Shown in pieces: positions 9,552 through 18,419 of a DNA stretch of 64,000 nt. The stretch's first letter is position 1. The number at the start of each line of letters is the position of its first letter. The notes beneath the pieces were generated by a model. That model had not been told where the DNA came from. It did no database searches and worked only from the letters and a program-made list of their open reading frames with translations. The position numbers and the translations under genes are program-made. The DNA comes from Labilibaculum sp. (GTDB taxonomy: Bacteria > Bacteroidota > Bacteroidia > Bacteroidales > Marinifilaceae). The DNA lies in assembly GCF_963664555.1 (NCBI RefSeq), contig NZ_OY761461.1:558001-622000 (forward strand). The letters run 5' to 3'.

Positions 9552-10280
9552 TTAAATAAGATTGCAGATCGATTTTTCCATTAAGATAACTTTAGGAGTT
9601 AGTACCTTATCCTCAATTCTGGAATGATAGTTCAAATCTTCCTCTAATTTGAACAGATCCTGTATAATTGTATGGTAAAGTGTGCTGTTTGCCGGAGGCG
9701 TAAGATATTTGATCATGATGGTTTTTAAATCCATCAGTTTTTCTTCTACATCATTATGCCCTTCCTCGTATTTTTCAATGGAAAATGATTCGAAAATTTC
9801 ACGGTTTCTCTCTGTAAAATTCTGATTTTTAATGATTTCCTCAACGGCTAAAACATATGGGAAAACAACATTTTCCTCATGCATAATGTGTTCTGTCAGC
9901 TCAGATTTATATCCCTCAAAGAAGTTTCTGATCAGCAGAATGTATTTCTGATCTTCAGTGTCTTCCGATTGCAGAGAGATAATTTTCTGTTCAATCTCTG
10001 ATAATTTATCATTTAAATAACTTGAATGAGTCATTTTAAGATAGTTGACAATGTCCTTAACCGGAATAGTTTGAAGCTCTTCTTTTGGGAAGTAGTCTTT
10101 ATCGTGATATGCGTTTACAAGCTGTAAAAAGAAGTTTATGTCGACCTCGTTTTCCCTGCAAACATCAGCAACGGTTTTGTCCCCAAATCCCAAATTGATT
10201 CCAAAACGGTGAATGACTGGAATGAGCATATAATTCAATTGAATTACATCAGCCAGCTTCATATCCTTTTTAATACGCAT
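9552..10280 (-). CDS. Hemerythrin-domain protein related to RIC/YtfE/ScdA
   Basis: 242 residues. The N-terminal ~60 resemble the DUF542 (ScdA_N) module, but the usual Cys-Cys-Gly-Gly is replaced by LGFG (~30-33). The C-terminal hemerythrin domain keeps a full di-iron ligand set in the family pattern: H85, H131-xxx-E135, H173, and H217-xxx-E221. RIC proteins repair iron-sulfur clusters damaged by nitric oxide or oxidants; loss of the cysteines makes a sensor or iron-binding role equally possible. It is the first gene of a two-gene unit with the LuxR-type regulator. An unusual 27-bp imperfect inverted repeat lies about 65 bases upstream of its start. Confidence 0.82.
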   Translation of the reverse strand: MRIKKDMKLADVIQLNYMLIPVIHRFGINLGFGDKTVADVCRENEVDINFFLQLVNAYHDKDYFPKEELQTIPVKDIVNYLKMTHSSYLNDKLSEIEQKIISLQSEDTEDQKYILLIRNFFEGYKSELTEHIMHEENVVFPYVLAVEEIIKNQNFTERNREIFESFSIEKYEEGHNDVEEKLMDLKTIMIKYLTPPANSTLYHTIIQDLFKLEEDLNYHSRIEDKVLTPKVILMEKSICNLI

Positions 10281-10345
10281 AGCTTGTTTTTTAATTAATC
10301 TAAATTAATAAAAAGTGTGGAATATTCGCAAAAAACGCATGAAGA

Positions 10346-10445
10346 ATGCCGCTGGAAACCGAAACCAAATGGAGGAATAACACTAAAAATTATCTTATGG
10401 CAAAAGATTTTTTGAATACCATTTGGTTTCAGTTGTCGCCGGCAT
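10346..10445. repeat. Long imperfect inverted repeat (27-base arms, 46-base spacer)
   Basis: The arm at 10346-10372 and the reverse complement of 10419-10445 share ATGCCG at the outer end and GAAACCAAATGG at the inner end, with a mismatched middle (22 of 27 positions match by eye). It lies in the 225-base gap between two minus-strand genes. It has no T-run, so it is not an ordinary terminator. Confidence 0.7.
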
Positions 10446-10505
10446 GTTTTATCTGTACAAAATTAGCGATCCCTAATTTGCTGGCAATACCTATTTATAG
10501 GGATA

Positions 10506-11765
10506 TTATTTCTCGAAGTGAATGATTTCCTTGATATGAAGTATTCGCGATTTTGCATATTCATATTTAGGATCGTCTATGTCGGAGGTTTGCTGGAGGA
10601 ATTTGGTGTAATAATCCAGTGCTTTATCTTTATTTTCCCCATACTCTTCGTAGGTTGTTGCAATTTCGTAAAGAATATCTGGGTTCGTGTTGTCTATTTC
10701 AAGAAGATTCAGATAGGATGCTGTCGCTTTTTCAAATTGTCTGGTTGCTCCGTACGATTTTGCCAAATACAAATGCATTGAGGCCTCAATAGGTGAAGTG
10801 ATATAAAAAAGAGCATCTTCCAAAAATTTAATCCCTTTCTCGTGTTGATTCAATCGGGCATAACAAATTCCTGTATGGAAATTAATCATTGGGTCTTTTT
10901 CAAAGGTCGGGCCACAACTTGCAAAAGCAGTTAATGCATCTTCATATTGCCGGGTCTGCATGTAGCAAATTCCCAGTTGCCTGTGTTCGGCATCAGTTAG
11001 GTCGTTGGATGCTTTAAGATCTTTTAAAATTGTTAAGGCATTGTCGTACCATTCCAATCCAATTAAAACCTGAGCCTTTTTCTTTAGCAGTATGGTGTTG
11101 TCCGGATAGGTTGCCAATCCCTTTGAGCAGTATTCCAATGCTTGCTGGTAAGCGGTCATTTCATAAAGTTGTTGGATGATATGAACCAATACAGATAAGT
11201 CATCAGGGTTGAGTTCGTACGAAATCATATAAGAAGACAAAGATCCTGTGAAATCCTGCATTCGATCTTTTAAATTCCCTATTTGTTTGTAAATGAAAGG
11301 ATTTAAAGAATCCGTTTGGATGATTTGTTTATAGACATTTAAGCTTTCTTTGAGTTTATTTTGACCGGAAAGGGTTTTTGCTAAAAGTAAGTTGATTTGA
11401 TAATCAGAGGAATCAATGGAATGTAAATTGGAAAGATATTTCTCTGCTCCGGGATAATTTCCTAATGAGTACAGACAGGAACTTAAATTCAAGAGTATTG
11501 TTTTGGAATTATTGTTTAAAGAGTTAGCTTTTTGATAATTGATGATGGCTAATTTGTCTTTATTAAGGTTTTGAAAGGCTTTGCCAAGTTGAAAATACAA
11601 GAGACTGTTTAAGCTGTCTTTTTTTATCATTTGCTCAAGCATTGGAATTGCTTTGGAGTATTGTTCCGAATACAGGAGTTGATCTACCTTAGTTGCTTTT
11701 TGAGAAAAACTTGCAGGAATGTTAATTGCTATACTTAACAGAAGTAGGAGGATGATTTGTTTCAT
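10506..11765 (-). CDS. Exported tetratricopeptide-repeat protein
   Basis: 419 residues with an N-terminal signal peptide (residues ~1-21, ending near PASFSQ), so it acts in the periplasm or at the outer membrane. The rest is a string of roughly ten TPR helices (recurring patterns such as LYFQLGKAFQNLNKDKLAIINY, YKQIGNLKDRMQDFTGSLSSY and HTGICYARLNQHEKG, each around 34 residues apart). TPR arrays are protein-binding scaffolds; no catalytic domain is present and the partner cannot be named. It is a single gene on the minus strand, upstream of the hemerythrin operon and downstream of the der terminator. Confidence 0.85.
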   Translation of the reverse strand: MKQIILLLLLSIAINIPASFSQKATKVDQLLYSEQYSKAIPMLEQMIKKDSLNSLLYFQLGKAFQNLNKDKLAIINYQKANSLNNNSKTILLNLSSCLYSLGNYPGAEKYLSNLHSIDSSDYQINLLLAKTLSGQNKLKESLNVYKQIIQTDSLNPFIYKQIGNLKDRMQDFTGSLSSYMISYELNPDDLSVLVHIIQQLYEMTAYQQALEYCSKGLATYPDNTILLKKKAQVLIGLEWYDNALTILKDLKASNDLTDAEHRQLGICYMQTRQYEDALTAFASCGPTFEKDPMINFHTGICYARLNQHEKGIKFLEDALFYITSPIEASMHLYLAKSYGATRQFEKATASYLNLLEIDNTNPDILYEIATTYEEYGENKDKALDYYTKFLQQTSDIDDPKYEYAKSRILHIKEIIHFEK

Positions 11766-11837
11766 GTCTTGGGTTTATGATTAGGATTTAAATATAACTA
11801 AAATTTTAGTTATCAAAAATATTTTTCCCTTTAATGA

Positions 11838-11869
11838 CAAAAAAAACCGACTCAGAAAAACTGAATCGG
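11838..11869 (-). terminator. Intrinsic terminator of der
   Basis: On the minus strand the stem CCGATTCAG / CTGAGTCGG (one internal mismatch) with a TTTTT loop is followed by a run of T. It lies 25 bases past the der stop codon. Confidence 0.8.
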
Positions 11870-11894
11870 CTAATGATTGTGCTGTGTACAACAC

Positions 11895-13202
11895 TTATTT
11901 TTTTCTCACAAAAATTTGAATCGGCACCCCGGTAAACGACCAGTTTTTGCGGATCTGATTCTCAAGATATCTTTTGTAAGGATCCTTAATGTATTGAGGA
12001 AGATTGCAATAGAATGCAAATGTTGGGGCGTGAGTTGGTAATTGTGTTACATATTTGATTTTTATGAACTTTCCTTTCAACGCAGGAGGATTAAGAGCTG
12101 CAATTACTTTTTGCATCACATTGTTTAGTTCCGATGTTGGTATTTTACGAATACGATTCTCATAAACCTCAAGCGCCGATTCCAAAACTTGAATTAATCG
12201 TTGTTTTGTAATGGCAGAGGTGAAAATAATTGGAACATCTTTAAAAGGTGCAATTCGATTTCTAATTTCTTCTTCGAATTCTTTCATGGTATTGGTTTCT
12301 TTATCCACCAAATCCCATTTGTTAATCATGATTACAACTCCTTTGCGATTGTTGAGAATAATGTCAAGAATACTTAAATCCTGAGCTTCTACACCACGTG
12401 TTGCATCTAAAATCAATACACAAACATCAGCGCTTTCAATTGTTCTGATTGATCGCATTACCGAATAGAATTCAAGATCTTCGTGCACTTTTGGTTTCTT
12501 GCGAACTCCGGCAGTATCTACCATGATAAAATCATGACCGAATTTTTGAAATCGGGTATGAATTGAATCTCTTGTTGTTCCTGCAACATCAGTCACGATA
12601 TTTCGGTCAATTCCAACCAATGCATTCACCGTTGAAGATTTTCCTACGTTAGGACGACCAACAAATGCTATTCTTGGCAGACCTTCATCATCGTCGTTTG
12701 GTTTGATCTCAAAATCATTTACTACAGCATCCAGTAAATCTCCTGTTCCCGATCCATTAACGGCTGAAATTGGAAAAACCTCTCCTTCCATTCCAATAGA
12801 ATAGAATTCGTTGGCAGCAAAAATTAAATCCGAATTATCCGCTTTATTTGCAACCAAATAAACTTTCTTTTTGGTGCGTCGAAGTATTCCTGCTACAGCC
12901 GAATCTAAATCTGTGATTCCGTGCTGCACATCTAAAACGAAAAGAATAGAATCGGCTTCCTCAATGGCAATCATCACCTGTTTGCGGATTTCCTCTTCAA
13001 AAATATCCTCAGAATTGGTAGCGTAACCGCCGGTATCAATAATAGAAAACTCTATGCCATTCCATTCAGATTTTCCGTAATTACGATCACGGGTAACACC
13101 AGCAGTTTCGTTTACGATTGCTTTTCTAGTACCCGATAATCGATTAAAAAGTGTAGATTTTCCAACATTTGGTCTTCCTACGATTGCAACTATATTGCTC
13201 AT
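11895..13202 (-). CDS. der: Ribosome-assembly GTPase Der (EngA)
   Basis: Tandem-GTPase needed for late maturation of the 50S subunit. The 435-residue length is typical. Two complete G domains are visible, each with a P-loop GRPNVGKS (residue ~8 and ~180), a G3 DTGG/DTAG and an NKxD motif (NKAD and NKWD). The C-terminal KH-like domain follows (~345-435, ending IQIFVRKK). It lies 94 bases downstream of era on the same strand, so the two GTPase genes are probably co-transcribed. Confidence 0.97.
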   Translation of the reverse strand: MSNIVAIVGRPNVGKSTLFNRLSGTRKAIVNETAGVTRDRNYGKSEWNGIEFSIIDTGGYATNSEDIFEEEIRKQVMIAIEEADSILFVLDVQHGITDLDSAVAGILRRTKKKVYLVANKADNSDLIFAANEFYSIGMEGEVFPISAVNGSGTGDLLDAVVNDFEIKPNDDDEGLPRIAFVGRPNVGKSSTVNALVGIDRNIVTDVAGTTRDSIHTRFQKFGHDFIMVDTAGVRKKPKVHEDLEFYSVMRSIRTIESADVCVLILDATRGVEAQDLSILDIILNNRKGVVIMINKWDLVDKETNTMKEFEEEIRNRIAPFKDVPIIFTSAITKQRLIQVLESALEVYENRIRKIPTSELNNVMQKVIAALNPPALKGKFIKIKYVTQLPTHAPTFAFYCNLPQYIKDPYKRYLENQIRKNWSFTGVPIQIFVRKK

Positions 13203-13296
13203 TATTTTATTTTTCTAACGCAATCTCTGCGTGTAATTCTTATTCAATTGATTAAAATCCTAAAGATTTCTCCGATTTGTCAATACAGTTTTGAAC

Positions 13297-14178
13297 TTAT
13301 TGATTGTACCCGAAATCTTTTAAATGAGAGTCTTTGCTTCTCCAGTCTTTTGCAACTTTAACGTATAGTTTTAAGAATACCTTTTTCCCAAAGAATTTTT
13401 CCATGTCCAGTCGGGCTTCAGTTCCAACTTTCTTCAGTGCTTTCCCCTGATGTCCGATGATGATTCCTTTTTGAGAAGTTCTTTCCACATTAATTACTGC
13501 CATAATGTTGATGATTTTAGGCTCATCTTTAAATTCTTCAACAACTACTTCTACCGAGTATGGAATTTCTTTGTCGTAGTTAGTCAGTATTTTCTCTCTG
13601 ATAATTTCATTTACAAAAAAACGGGATGGTTTATCAGTTAGTTCGTCTTTTGCGAAAAAAGGAGGACCTTCAGGCAATAATTCCAAAATGCGGTTAAACA
13701 AATTCGGAACGTTAAAATTCTCAGTTGCCGACATTGGGAATATTTCAGCTTTAGGAAGAGTGACTTTCCATCGGTCTACCAGTTTATTTAATTTTTCCTG
13801 ATCAGATAAATCAATCTTGTTGATCAGCAAAAGAACCGGAATGTCAGAATTTTGAACCTTTTTAAGGAATTCTTCGTTTTTATCGATGGTTTCAATAACG
13901 TCGGTAACATATAAAATAACGTCAGCATCAACCAATGCCGAAGTTGAAAATTTCATCATCGACTCCTGAAGCTTGTAGTTTGGCTGCAAAACTCCTGGTG
14001 TATCAGAGTATACAATTTGAAAATCATCACCATTAACAATTCCTTTAATTCGGTGACGCGTAGTTTGTGATTTTGAGGTAATAATTGAGATGCGTTCCCC
14101 AACCAAATTATTCATTAAGGTTGATTTCCCAACATTGGGATTTCCAATAATATTTACAAAACCTGATTTATGAGGCAT
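13297..14178 (-). CDS. era: GTPase Era
   Basis: Binds the 3' end of 16S rRNA and links 30S maturation to growth. At 293 residues it has the usual layout: G domain with [10 protein letters not shown] (residue ~12), DTPGV, and NKID, followed by a KH RNA-binding domain near residues 200-290 (IIGHQGKALKKVGTEAR; the KH loop reads GHQG). It is the first gene of the probable era-der unit. The region upstream of its start is shared, divergently, with the riboflavin operon promoter region. Confidence 0.97.
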   Translation of the reverse strand: MPHKSGFVNIIGNPNVGKSTLMNNLVGERISIITSKSQTTRHRIKGIVNGDDFQIVYSDTPGVLQPNYKLQESMMKFSTSALVDADVILYVTDVIETIDKNEEFLKKVQNSDIPVLLLINKIDLSDQEKLNKLVDRWKVTLPKAEIFPMSATENFNVPNLFNRILELLPEGPPFFAKDELTDKPSRFFVNEIIREKILTNYDKEIPYSVEVVVEEFKDEPKIINIMAVINVERTSQKGIIIGHQGKALKKVGTEARLDMEKFFGKKVFLKLYVKVAKDWRSKDSHLKDFGYNQ

Positions 14179-14398
14179 ATGTACTCCAATTTAGTGATTT
14201 AAAAATTTTTGCAAAGATAGTACAATTAATGCCATTTACGAAAATGTCTGCCATTCATTAAGATGGAATAAGGAACTTGTGGGTGTTTTTTTTTTAGAAT
14301 GCCATTGTTAATGGTTTAAAAGACCTAATTCGAAGCATAAGTGTAGCTTAAGTTTTGATGTTTTGAATTTGCAGTGTGTTATAAAGACTGCTGTACGA

Positions 14399-14429
14399 TT
14401 TGTTTTTATTTTCTAAAACTATATATTTG
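14399..14429 (+). promoter_or_regulatory. Bacteroidota-type promoter of the riboflavin operon
   Basis: TTTG at 14399-14402 and TATATTTG at 14422-14429 are separated by exactly 19 bases, an ideal match to the -33/-7 consensus (TTTG, TAnnTTTG) of the primary sigma factor in this phylum. Transcription would start a few bases past 14430, about 40 bases before the riboswitch. Confidence 0.85.
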
Positions 14430-14471
14430 TAGCAGAATAAGGGATGAAAACTTTGTTCCAACATATTTTAT

Positions 14472-14590
14472 TGTTTCTTCAGGGCAGGGTGAAATTCCCG
14501 ACCGGCGGTGATAGTCCGCGAATCTTTAATGAGATTGAACTGGTGTGATTCCAGTACCGACAGTACAGTCTGGATGGGAGAAGAAAAACA
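14472..14590 (+). ncRNA. FMN riboswitch (RFN element) aptamer
   Basis: The hallmark blocks are present in order: AGGGCAGGGTGAAATTCCC, GACCGGCGGTGATAGTCCGCG, the ACTGGTGTGATTCCAGT arm, and ACCGACAGTACAGTCTGGATG followed by GGAGAAG. The outer ends can pair as P1 (TGTTTCTTC with GAAGAAAAACA). FMN binding is expected to repress the ribD-ribE-ribBA-ribH genes downstream. Confidence 0.97.
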
Positions 14591-14654
14591 ATTGATCAAT
14601 TTGATTGATTCATGTCAATGGGATTATTTTCCATTTGGCTATACCTATAATAGA

Positions 14655-14697
14655 TGCCCTGAATAGTTTAATGAACTGTTCAGGGCTTTTTGTTTTT
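14655..14697 (+). terminator. Riboswitch expression-platform terminator
   Basis: GCCCTGAA (14656-14663) pairs with TTCAGGGC (14679-14686), with an inner AGTT/AACT extension, then a T-run interrupted by one G. It sits between the FMN aptamer and the ribD start codon, so it is the likely off-state terminator. The ATG of ribD follows immediately. Confidence 0.88.
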
Positions 14698-15807
14698 ATG
14701 CAGATGAGCAAAGAATATCAATACATGCAGAGAGCCTTTGAGTTGGCTAAAAAGGGAATAGGAAGAGTAAATCCTAATCCTTTGGTTGGTGCTGTTATTG
14801 TTCGTGATGATAAAATCATAGGGGAAGGATATCACGAATATTTTGGCGGCCCGCATGCTGAGGTTAATGCATTTCTGTCTGCTGCAGAATCTGTAGAGGG
14901 TGCAACCATGTATGTGACTTTGGAGCCATGTTCACATTATGGTAAAACTCCTCCGTGCGCCGAGGCAATTGCGAAAAATAAGATTGCGAAAGTTGTTATT
15001 GGCATGCTGGATCCGAATCCATTGGTGGCGGGCAAAGGCGTAAAATTGCTCGAGGATAATGGAATTGAGGTTGAATACGGCTATTTGTGTGAAGAACTAA
15101 ATCAGCTAAACCGTGTTTTTCTGAAATTTATTCAAAATAAAATTCCCTATGTGATGATGAAAACAGCCATGACTCTGGATGGGAAAATTGCCAGTGAAAC
15201 GGGTGATTCCCGTTGGGTTTCCAACGAAAAATCACGGGCACGGGTTCATCAGTTAAGAAATGAACTGGCAGGAATCATGATTGGTGTTGATACGGTGATT
15301 GCCGATGATCCGATGCTGACGACCAGATTGGGAAAAGGAGAAGGACGAAATCCGGTAAGGATAGTGGTGGACAGTAGTGCCCGGATTCCTTTGGAATCAA
15401 AAATATTGAATACGGGTGTTCAGGCCAAAACAATTGTTGTTGTAACAGATAAAGCTGACACCGTAAAGATTGCACAAATTGAGGACTTAGGAAATTCCGT
15501 TATTATTGCAAAATCCAGAAATGGAAGAGTTGATCTTGCTGATTTAATGGTGAAGCTTGGAAGTGAAGGCATTGATGGAATTTTACTGGAAGGAGGAGCA
15601 ACGCTTAATTTTTCGGCTTTGGAAGCAGGTATTGTTGATGAGGTAATGTCGTTTATTGCGCCTAAAATTATTGGTGGTGCCAATTCTAAATCACCGGTTG
15701 GGGGCGAAGGAATCAAATTCATGAAAGATGCCATCGAATTGGAGCATATCAAGATCGATCAGCTTGGAAATGATCTGATGCTGACAGGGAAAATAAAAAA
15801 AGTGTAG
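14698..15807 (+). CDS. ribD: Bifunctional riboflavin deaminase/reductase RibD
   Basis: Carries out the pyrimidine deaminase and sugar-chain reductase steps of riboflavin synthesis. The N-terminal deaminase has the zinc motif HAEVNAF and PCSHYGKTPPCAEAI (residues ~55-95). The reductase domain (~148-369) has KTAMTLDGKIA, GDSRWVS and EGGATLNFS. I place the start at ATG 14698 (or 14704), because an upstream in-frame ATG at 14605 would run the coding region through the terminator hairpin. This yields a normal length of about 369 residues. First gene of the FMN-riboswitch-controlled operon. Confidence 0.94.
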   Translation: MQMSKEYQYMQRAFELAKKGIGRVNPNPLVGAVIVRDDKIIGEGYHEYFGGPHAEVNAFLSAAESVEGATMYVTLEPCSHYGKTPPCAEAIAKNKIAKVVIGMLDPNPLVAGKGVKLLEDNGIEVEYGYLCEELNQLNRVFLKFIQNKIPYVMMKTAMTLDGKIASETGDSRWVSNEKSRARVHQLRNELAGIMIGVDTVIADDPMLTTRLGKGEGRNPVRIVVDSSARIPLESKILNTGVQAKTIVVVTDKADTVKIAQIEDLGNSVIIAKSRNGRVDLADLMVKLGSEGIDGILLEGGATLNFSALEAGIVDEVMSFIAPKIIGGANSKSPVGGEGIKFMKDAIELEHIKIDQLGNDLMLTGKIKKV

Positions 15808-15865
15808 CAGATAGTGGATGCTTTGTAATCTGATAACTGTTTACCAATAACTGATAATTGAAAAA

Positions 15866-16525
15866 ATGTTTACAGGTTTAATTGAAGAAATAGGAAAGAT
15901 TAAGTCCATTCAAGGTGGAGGCAAGTCAATTCGATTGACTGTTTCGGCCCGTAAAATTATGGATGATGTGAAGCTGGGTGATAGTATTGCAACCAATGGA
16001 ATTTGTTTGACGGTGGTTAGCTTTAATTCTACTGGGTTTTCGGCAGATGTTATGCCGGAGACAATGAGCCGAACAAATTTCGGATTGTTGGGAGCAGGAA
16101 GTCGTGTGAATTTGGAGCGGGCTCTTCGCGTTGGCGACCGGATGGGTGGTCATATGGTAAGTGGGCATGTTGATGGATTGGGTGAAGTTGTAGGCAAAGA
16201 GCAAGACGATAATGCCATTTGGGTTAGCATTGCCGCACCTAAAAATATTTTAAAATATGTTGTGGAGAAAGGTTCTGTTGCTATTGATGGTATCAGCTTG
16301 ACAGTGGCCTATGTGGATGAGAAAATTTTTAAAGTTTCAATTATTCCGCTTACACAGGAAGATACAACTTTAACTTCTAAGAAAAAGGGAGAAAAAGTAA
16401 ATCTGGAATGCGATATGACTGCAAAGTATATTGAAAAATTCATGCTTCATAGAGATGAGGAAAGTGCTCAGGTGGAGAAATCGGATATTTCGATGAATTT
16501 CCTGAAAGAGAATGGGTTCGCATAA
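15866..16525 (+). CDS. ribE: Riboflavin synthase alpha subunit
   Basis: Converts two 6,7-dimethyl-8-ribityllumazine molecules to riboflavin, the last step of the pathway. 219 residues, made of two similar lumazine-binding barrels: residues ~1-97 beginning MFTGLIEEIGKI, and ~98-195 beginning MVSGHVDGLGEV. The repeated signatures GICLTV and GISLTV are visible. The C-terminal ~20 residues extend slightly past the usual end. It follows ribD by 58 bases in the same operon. Confidence 0.95.
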   Translation: MFTGLIEEIGKIKSIQGGGKSIRLTVSARKIMDDVKLGDSIATNGICLTVVSFNSTGFSADVMPETMSRTNFGLLGAGSRVNLERALRVGDRMGGHMVSGHVDGLGEVVGKEQDDNAIWVSIAAPKNILKYVVEKGSVAIDGISLTVAYVDEKIFKVSIIPLTQEDTTLTSKKKGEKVNLECDMTAKYIEKFMLHRDEESAQVEKSDISMNFLKENGFA

Positions 16526-16562
16526 AGAGTAAAATTAAAAACAAAACAACAATACATAAACT

Positions 16563-17801
16563 ATGAAATTTCATACAATTGAAGAAGCGATCGAAGACAT
16601 CAAATTAGGGAAGATGATTGTGGTGGTTGACGATGAAGATCGTGAAAATGAGGGTGATTTGTTGATGGCAGCGGAAATGGTTACTCCTGAGGCAATCAAT
16701 TTTATGGCCCGACAGGCTGGAGGATTGATTTGTATGCCAATTGTTAAGGAGCGTTTGGATGAGTTAAATATCGATATGATGGTGTACCATAATACTGATG
16801 CAAAGCAAACGGCCTTTACCGTAAGTATTGATGCTGCAGATTGTTCAACCGGTATTTCTGCCCACGAACGTGCGCATACAATACAAAAAGTGTTTGATAA
16901 GAATGCCAAACCGGAAGATTTTACCCGTCCGGGACATATTTTTCCTTTGGTAGCGCGTAAAAATGGAGTTCTGGTTCGTGCAGGACACACCGAAGCGGCT
17001 GTTGATCTGGCAAGAATGGCTGGATTGTATCCGGCAGGCGTAATTTGTGAAATTATGAATGAGGATGGAACCATGGCCCGTGTTCCTCAGCTCAGAGAAT
17101 ACATCAAAAAGCATGATTTAAAAATGATTACGATTGCTGATTTGATTGAGTATCGCAGACAAACAGAGAGTGTAATCGAAAAAGTAACTGAAACAGCAAT
17201 GCCAACAAAACATGGCGAATTTAGAGCTCATGGTTTTGTCAATAAAATTACCGGTGAGCATCATGTTGCTTTGGTAAAAGGAGATATTGATACTTCTGAA
17301 CCAGTGTTGGTTCGGGTGCATTCTGAATGTTTAACCGGTGATGCGTTTGGTTCTATGCGTTGCGACTGCGGCGATCAGCTGCAGGAAGCTTTGCGGAGAA
17401 TCGAAGAGGCTGGCAGAGGTGTGTTGTTATATATGCGTCAGGAAGGCAGAGGTATTGGTTTAATCAATAAATTGAAGGCTTATCAACTTCAGGATATGGG
17501 GATGGATACTGTTGAGGCAAACCTGGCATTGGGATTTAAAGCCGATTTGCGTGATTATGGTATTGGTGCTGCTATTTTAGCCGAATTGGGAGTTAAAGAT
17601 TTGATTTTAATGACTAATAACCCACTGAAAGTTGCTGGTTTAAAAGGTTATGGATTGAAAATTGTTGCTCGCGAAGAGATTGAAATGACTTGTAATGAAA
17701 AAAATGAATTCTATATGCAGACCAAAATGAATAAAATGGGTCATCTATTGCATCAGGATGTAAAGTGGAATTTGCAAAATGATGATAAAAGTATAAAATA
17801 A
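16563..17801 (+). CDS. ribBA: Bifunctional DHBP synthase / GTP cyclohydrolase II
   Basis: Supplies both precursors of riboflavin: 3,4-dihydroxy-2-butanone 4-phosphate from ribulose 5-phosphate, and the pyrimidine from GTP. The N-terminal half (~1-200) has [24 protein letters not shown] and [14 protein letters not shown] of RibB. The C-terminal half (~208-400) has [19 protein letters not shown] with the zinc cysteines and RQEGRGIGL of RibA. Both active sites look complete at 412 residues. Third gene of the operon, 37 bases after ribE. Confidence 0.96.
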   Translation: MKFHTIEEAIEDIKLGKMIVVVDDEDRENEGDLLMAAEMVTPEAINFMARQAGGLICMPIVKERLDELNIDMMVYHNTDAKQTAFTVSIDAADCSTGISAHERAHTIQKVFDKNAKPEDFTRPGHIFPLVARKNGVLVRAGHTEAAVDLARMAGLYPAGVICEIMNEDGTMARVPQLREYIKKHDLKMITIADLIEYRRQTESVIEKVTETAMPTKHGEFRAHGFVNKITGEHHVALVKGDIDTSEPVLVRVHSECLTGDAFGSMRCDCGDQLQEALRRIEEAGRGVLLYMRQEGRGIGLINKLKAYQLQDMGMDTVEANLALGFKADLRDYGIGAAILAELGVKDLILMTNNPLKVAGLKGYGLKIVAREEIEMTCNEKNEFYMQTKMNKMGHLLHQDVKWNLQNDDKSIK

Positions 17802-17906
17802 GTAAATGTGTCAATGAGTGAATGGGGTAACAAATATTACTTTTTTGGATTAGAAGAGTAATCTCAAAACTGAAATCTCATTTCTCACATCTTAAAATCA
17901 AATAAA

Positions 17907-18368
17907 ATGAATGTAATTGAAGGTAAGCTTATTGCTAAAGATTTAAAATTCGGTATTGTTGCCGGTCGTTTTAACGAATTTATTGGAGGTAAATTGTTGG
18001 CAGGTGCTTTGGATGCTATCAACCGTCATGGAGCTTCTACTGATGATGTTGATGTTGCCTGGGTTCCCGGAGCATTTGAAATTCCATTGATTGCTAAGAA
18101 GATGGCAAAAAGTGGTAAATACGATGCGGTTATTTGTTTGGGTGCTGTAATTAAAGGCTCTACTCCTCATTTTGAGTATGTGTCGGGCGAAGTTACCAAA
18201 GGAGTTGCGAGTGTTTCTTTAGATTTGGAAGTACCAGTTATTTTTGGTGTTTTAACTACCGATTCTATTGAGCAGGCAATTGAACGTGCTGGAACAAAGG
18301 CTGGAAACAAAGGATTTGAAGCGGCGGTATCAGCTATTGAGATGGCTAATTTGTTGAAGCAATTTTAA
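17907..18368 (+). CDS. ribH: 6,7-dimethyl-8-ribityllumazine synthase
   Basis: Condenses the ribitylaminopyrimidine with dihydroxybutanone phosphate and normally assembles as a capsid-like shell or pentamer. 153 residues with the standard motifs [32 protein letters not shown] and FGVLTTDS. Last gene of the riboflavin operon. An IS1182-type element begins 13 bases beyond its stop codon, so any native operon terminator must have been displaced or replaced by a hairpin at the edge of the element. Confidence 0.95.
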   Translation: MNVIEGKLIAKDLKFGIVAGRFNEFIGGKLLAGALDAINRHGASTDDVDVAWVPGAFEIPLIAKKMAKSGKYDAVICLGAVIKGSTPHFEYVSGEVTKGVASVSLDLEVPVIFGVLTTDSIEQAIERAGTKAGNKGFEAAVSAIEMANLLKQF

Positions 18369-18387
18369 GAATACAATATGTCAAAAA

Positions 18388-18419
18388 GAGGCTGTCCCAA
18401 AAGGGCGGCCTCATTTTTT
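18388..18419 (+). terminator. Hairpin plus T-run at the IS left end
   Basis: GAGGC and CCC pair with GGG and GCCTC around an AAAA loop (with a small internal bulge), followed by a run of six T. It overlaps the IS inverted repeat and could stop transcription leaving ribH. Confidence 0.55.

Noticed and set aside
10397..10524. Short plus-strand frame beginning MAKDFLNTIW in the inverted-repeat region
   Set aside because: 42 codons, no ribosome site, overlaps the end of the TPR gene and the inverted repeat; no support as a gene.
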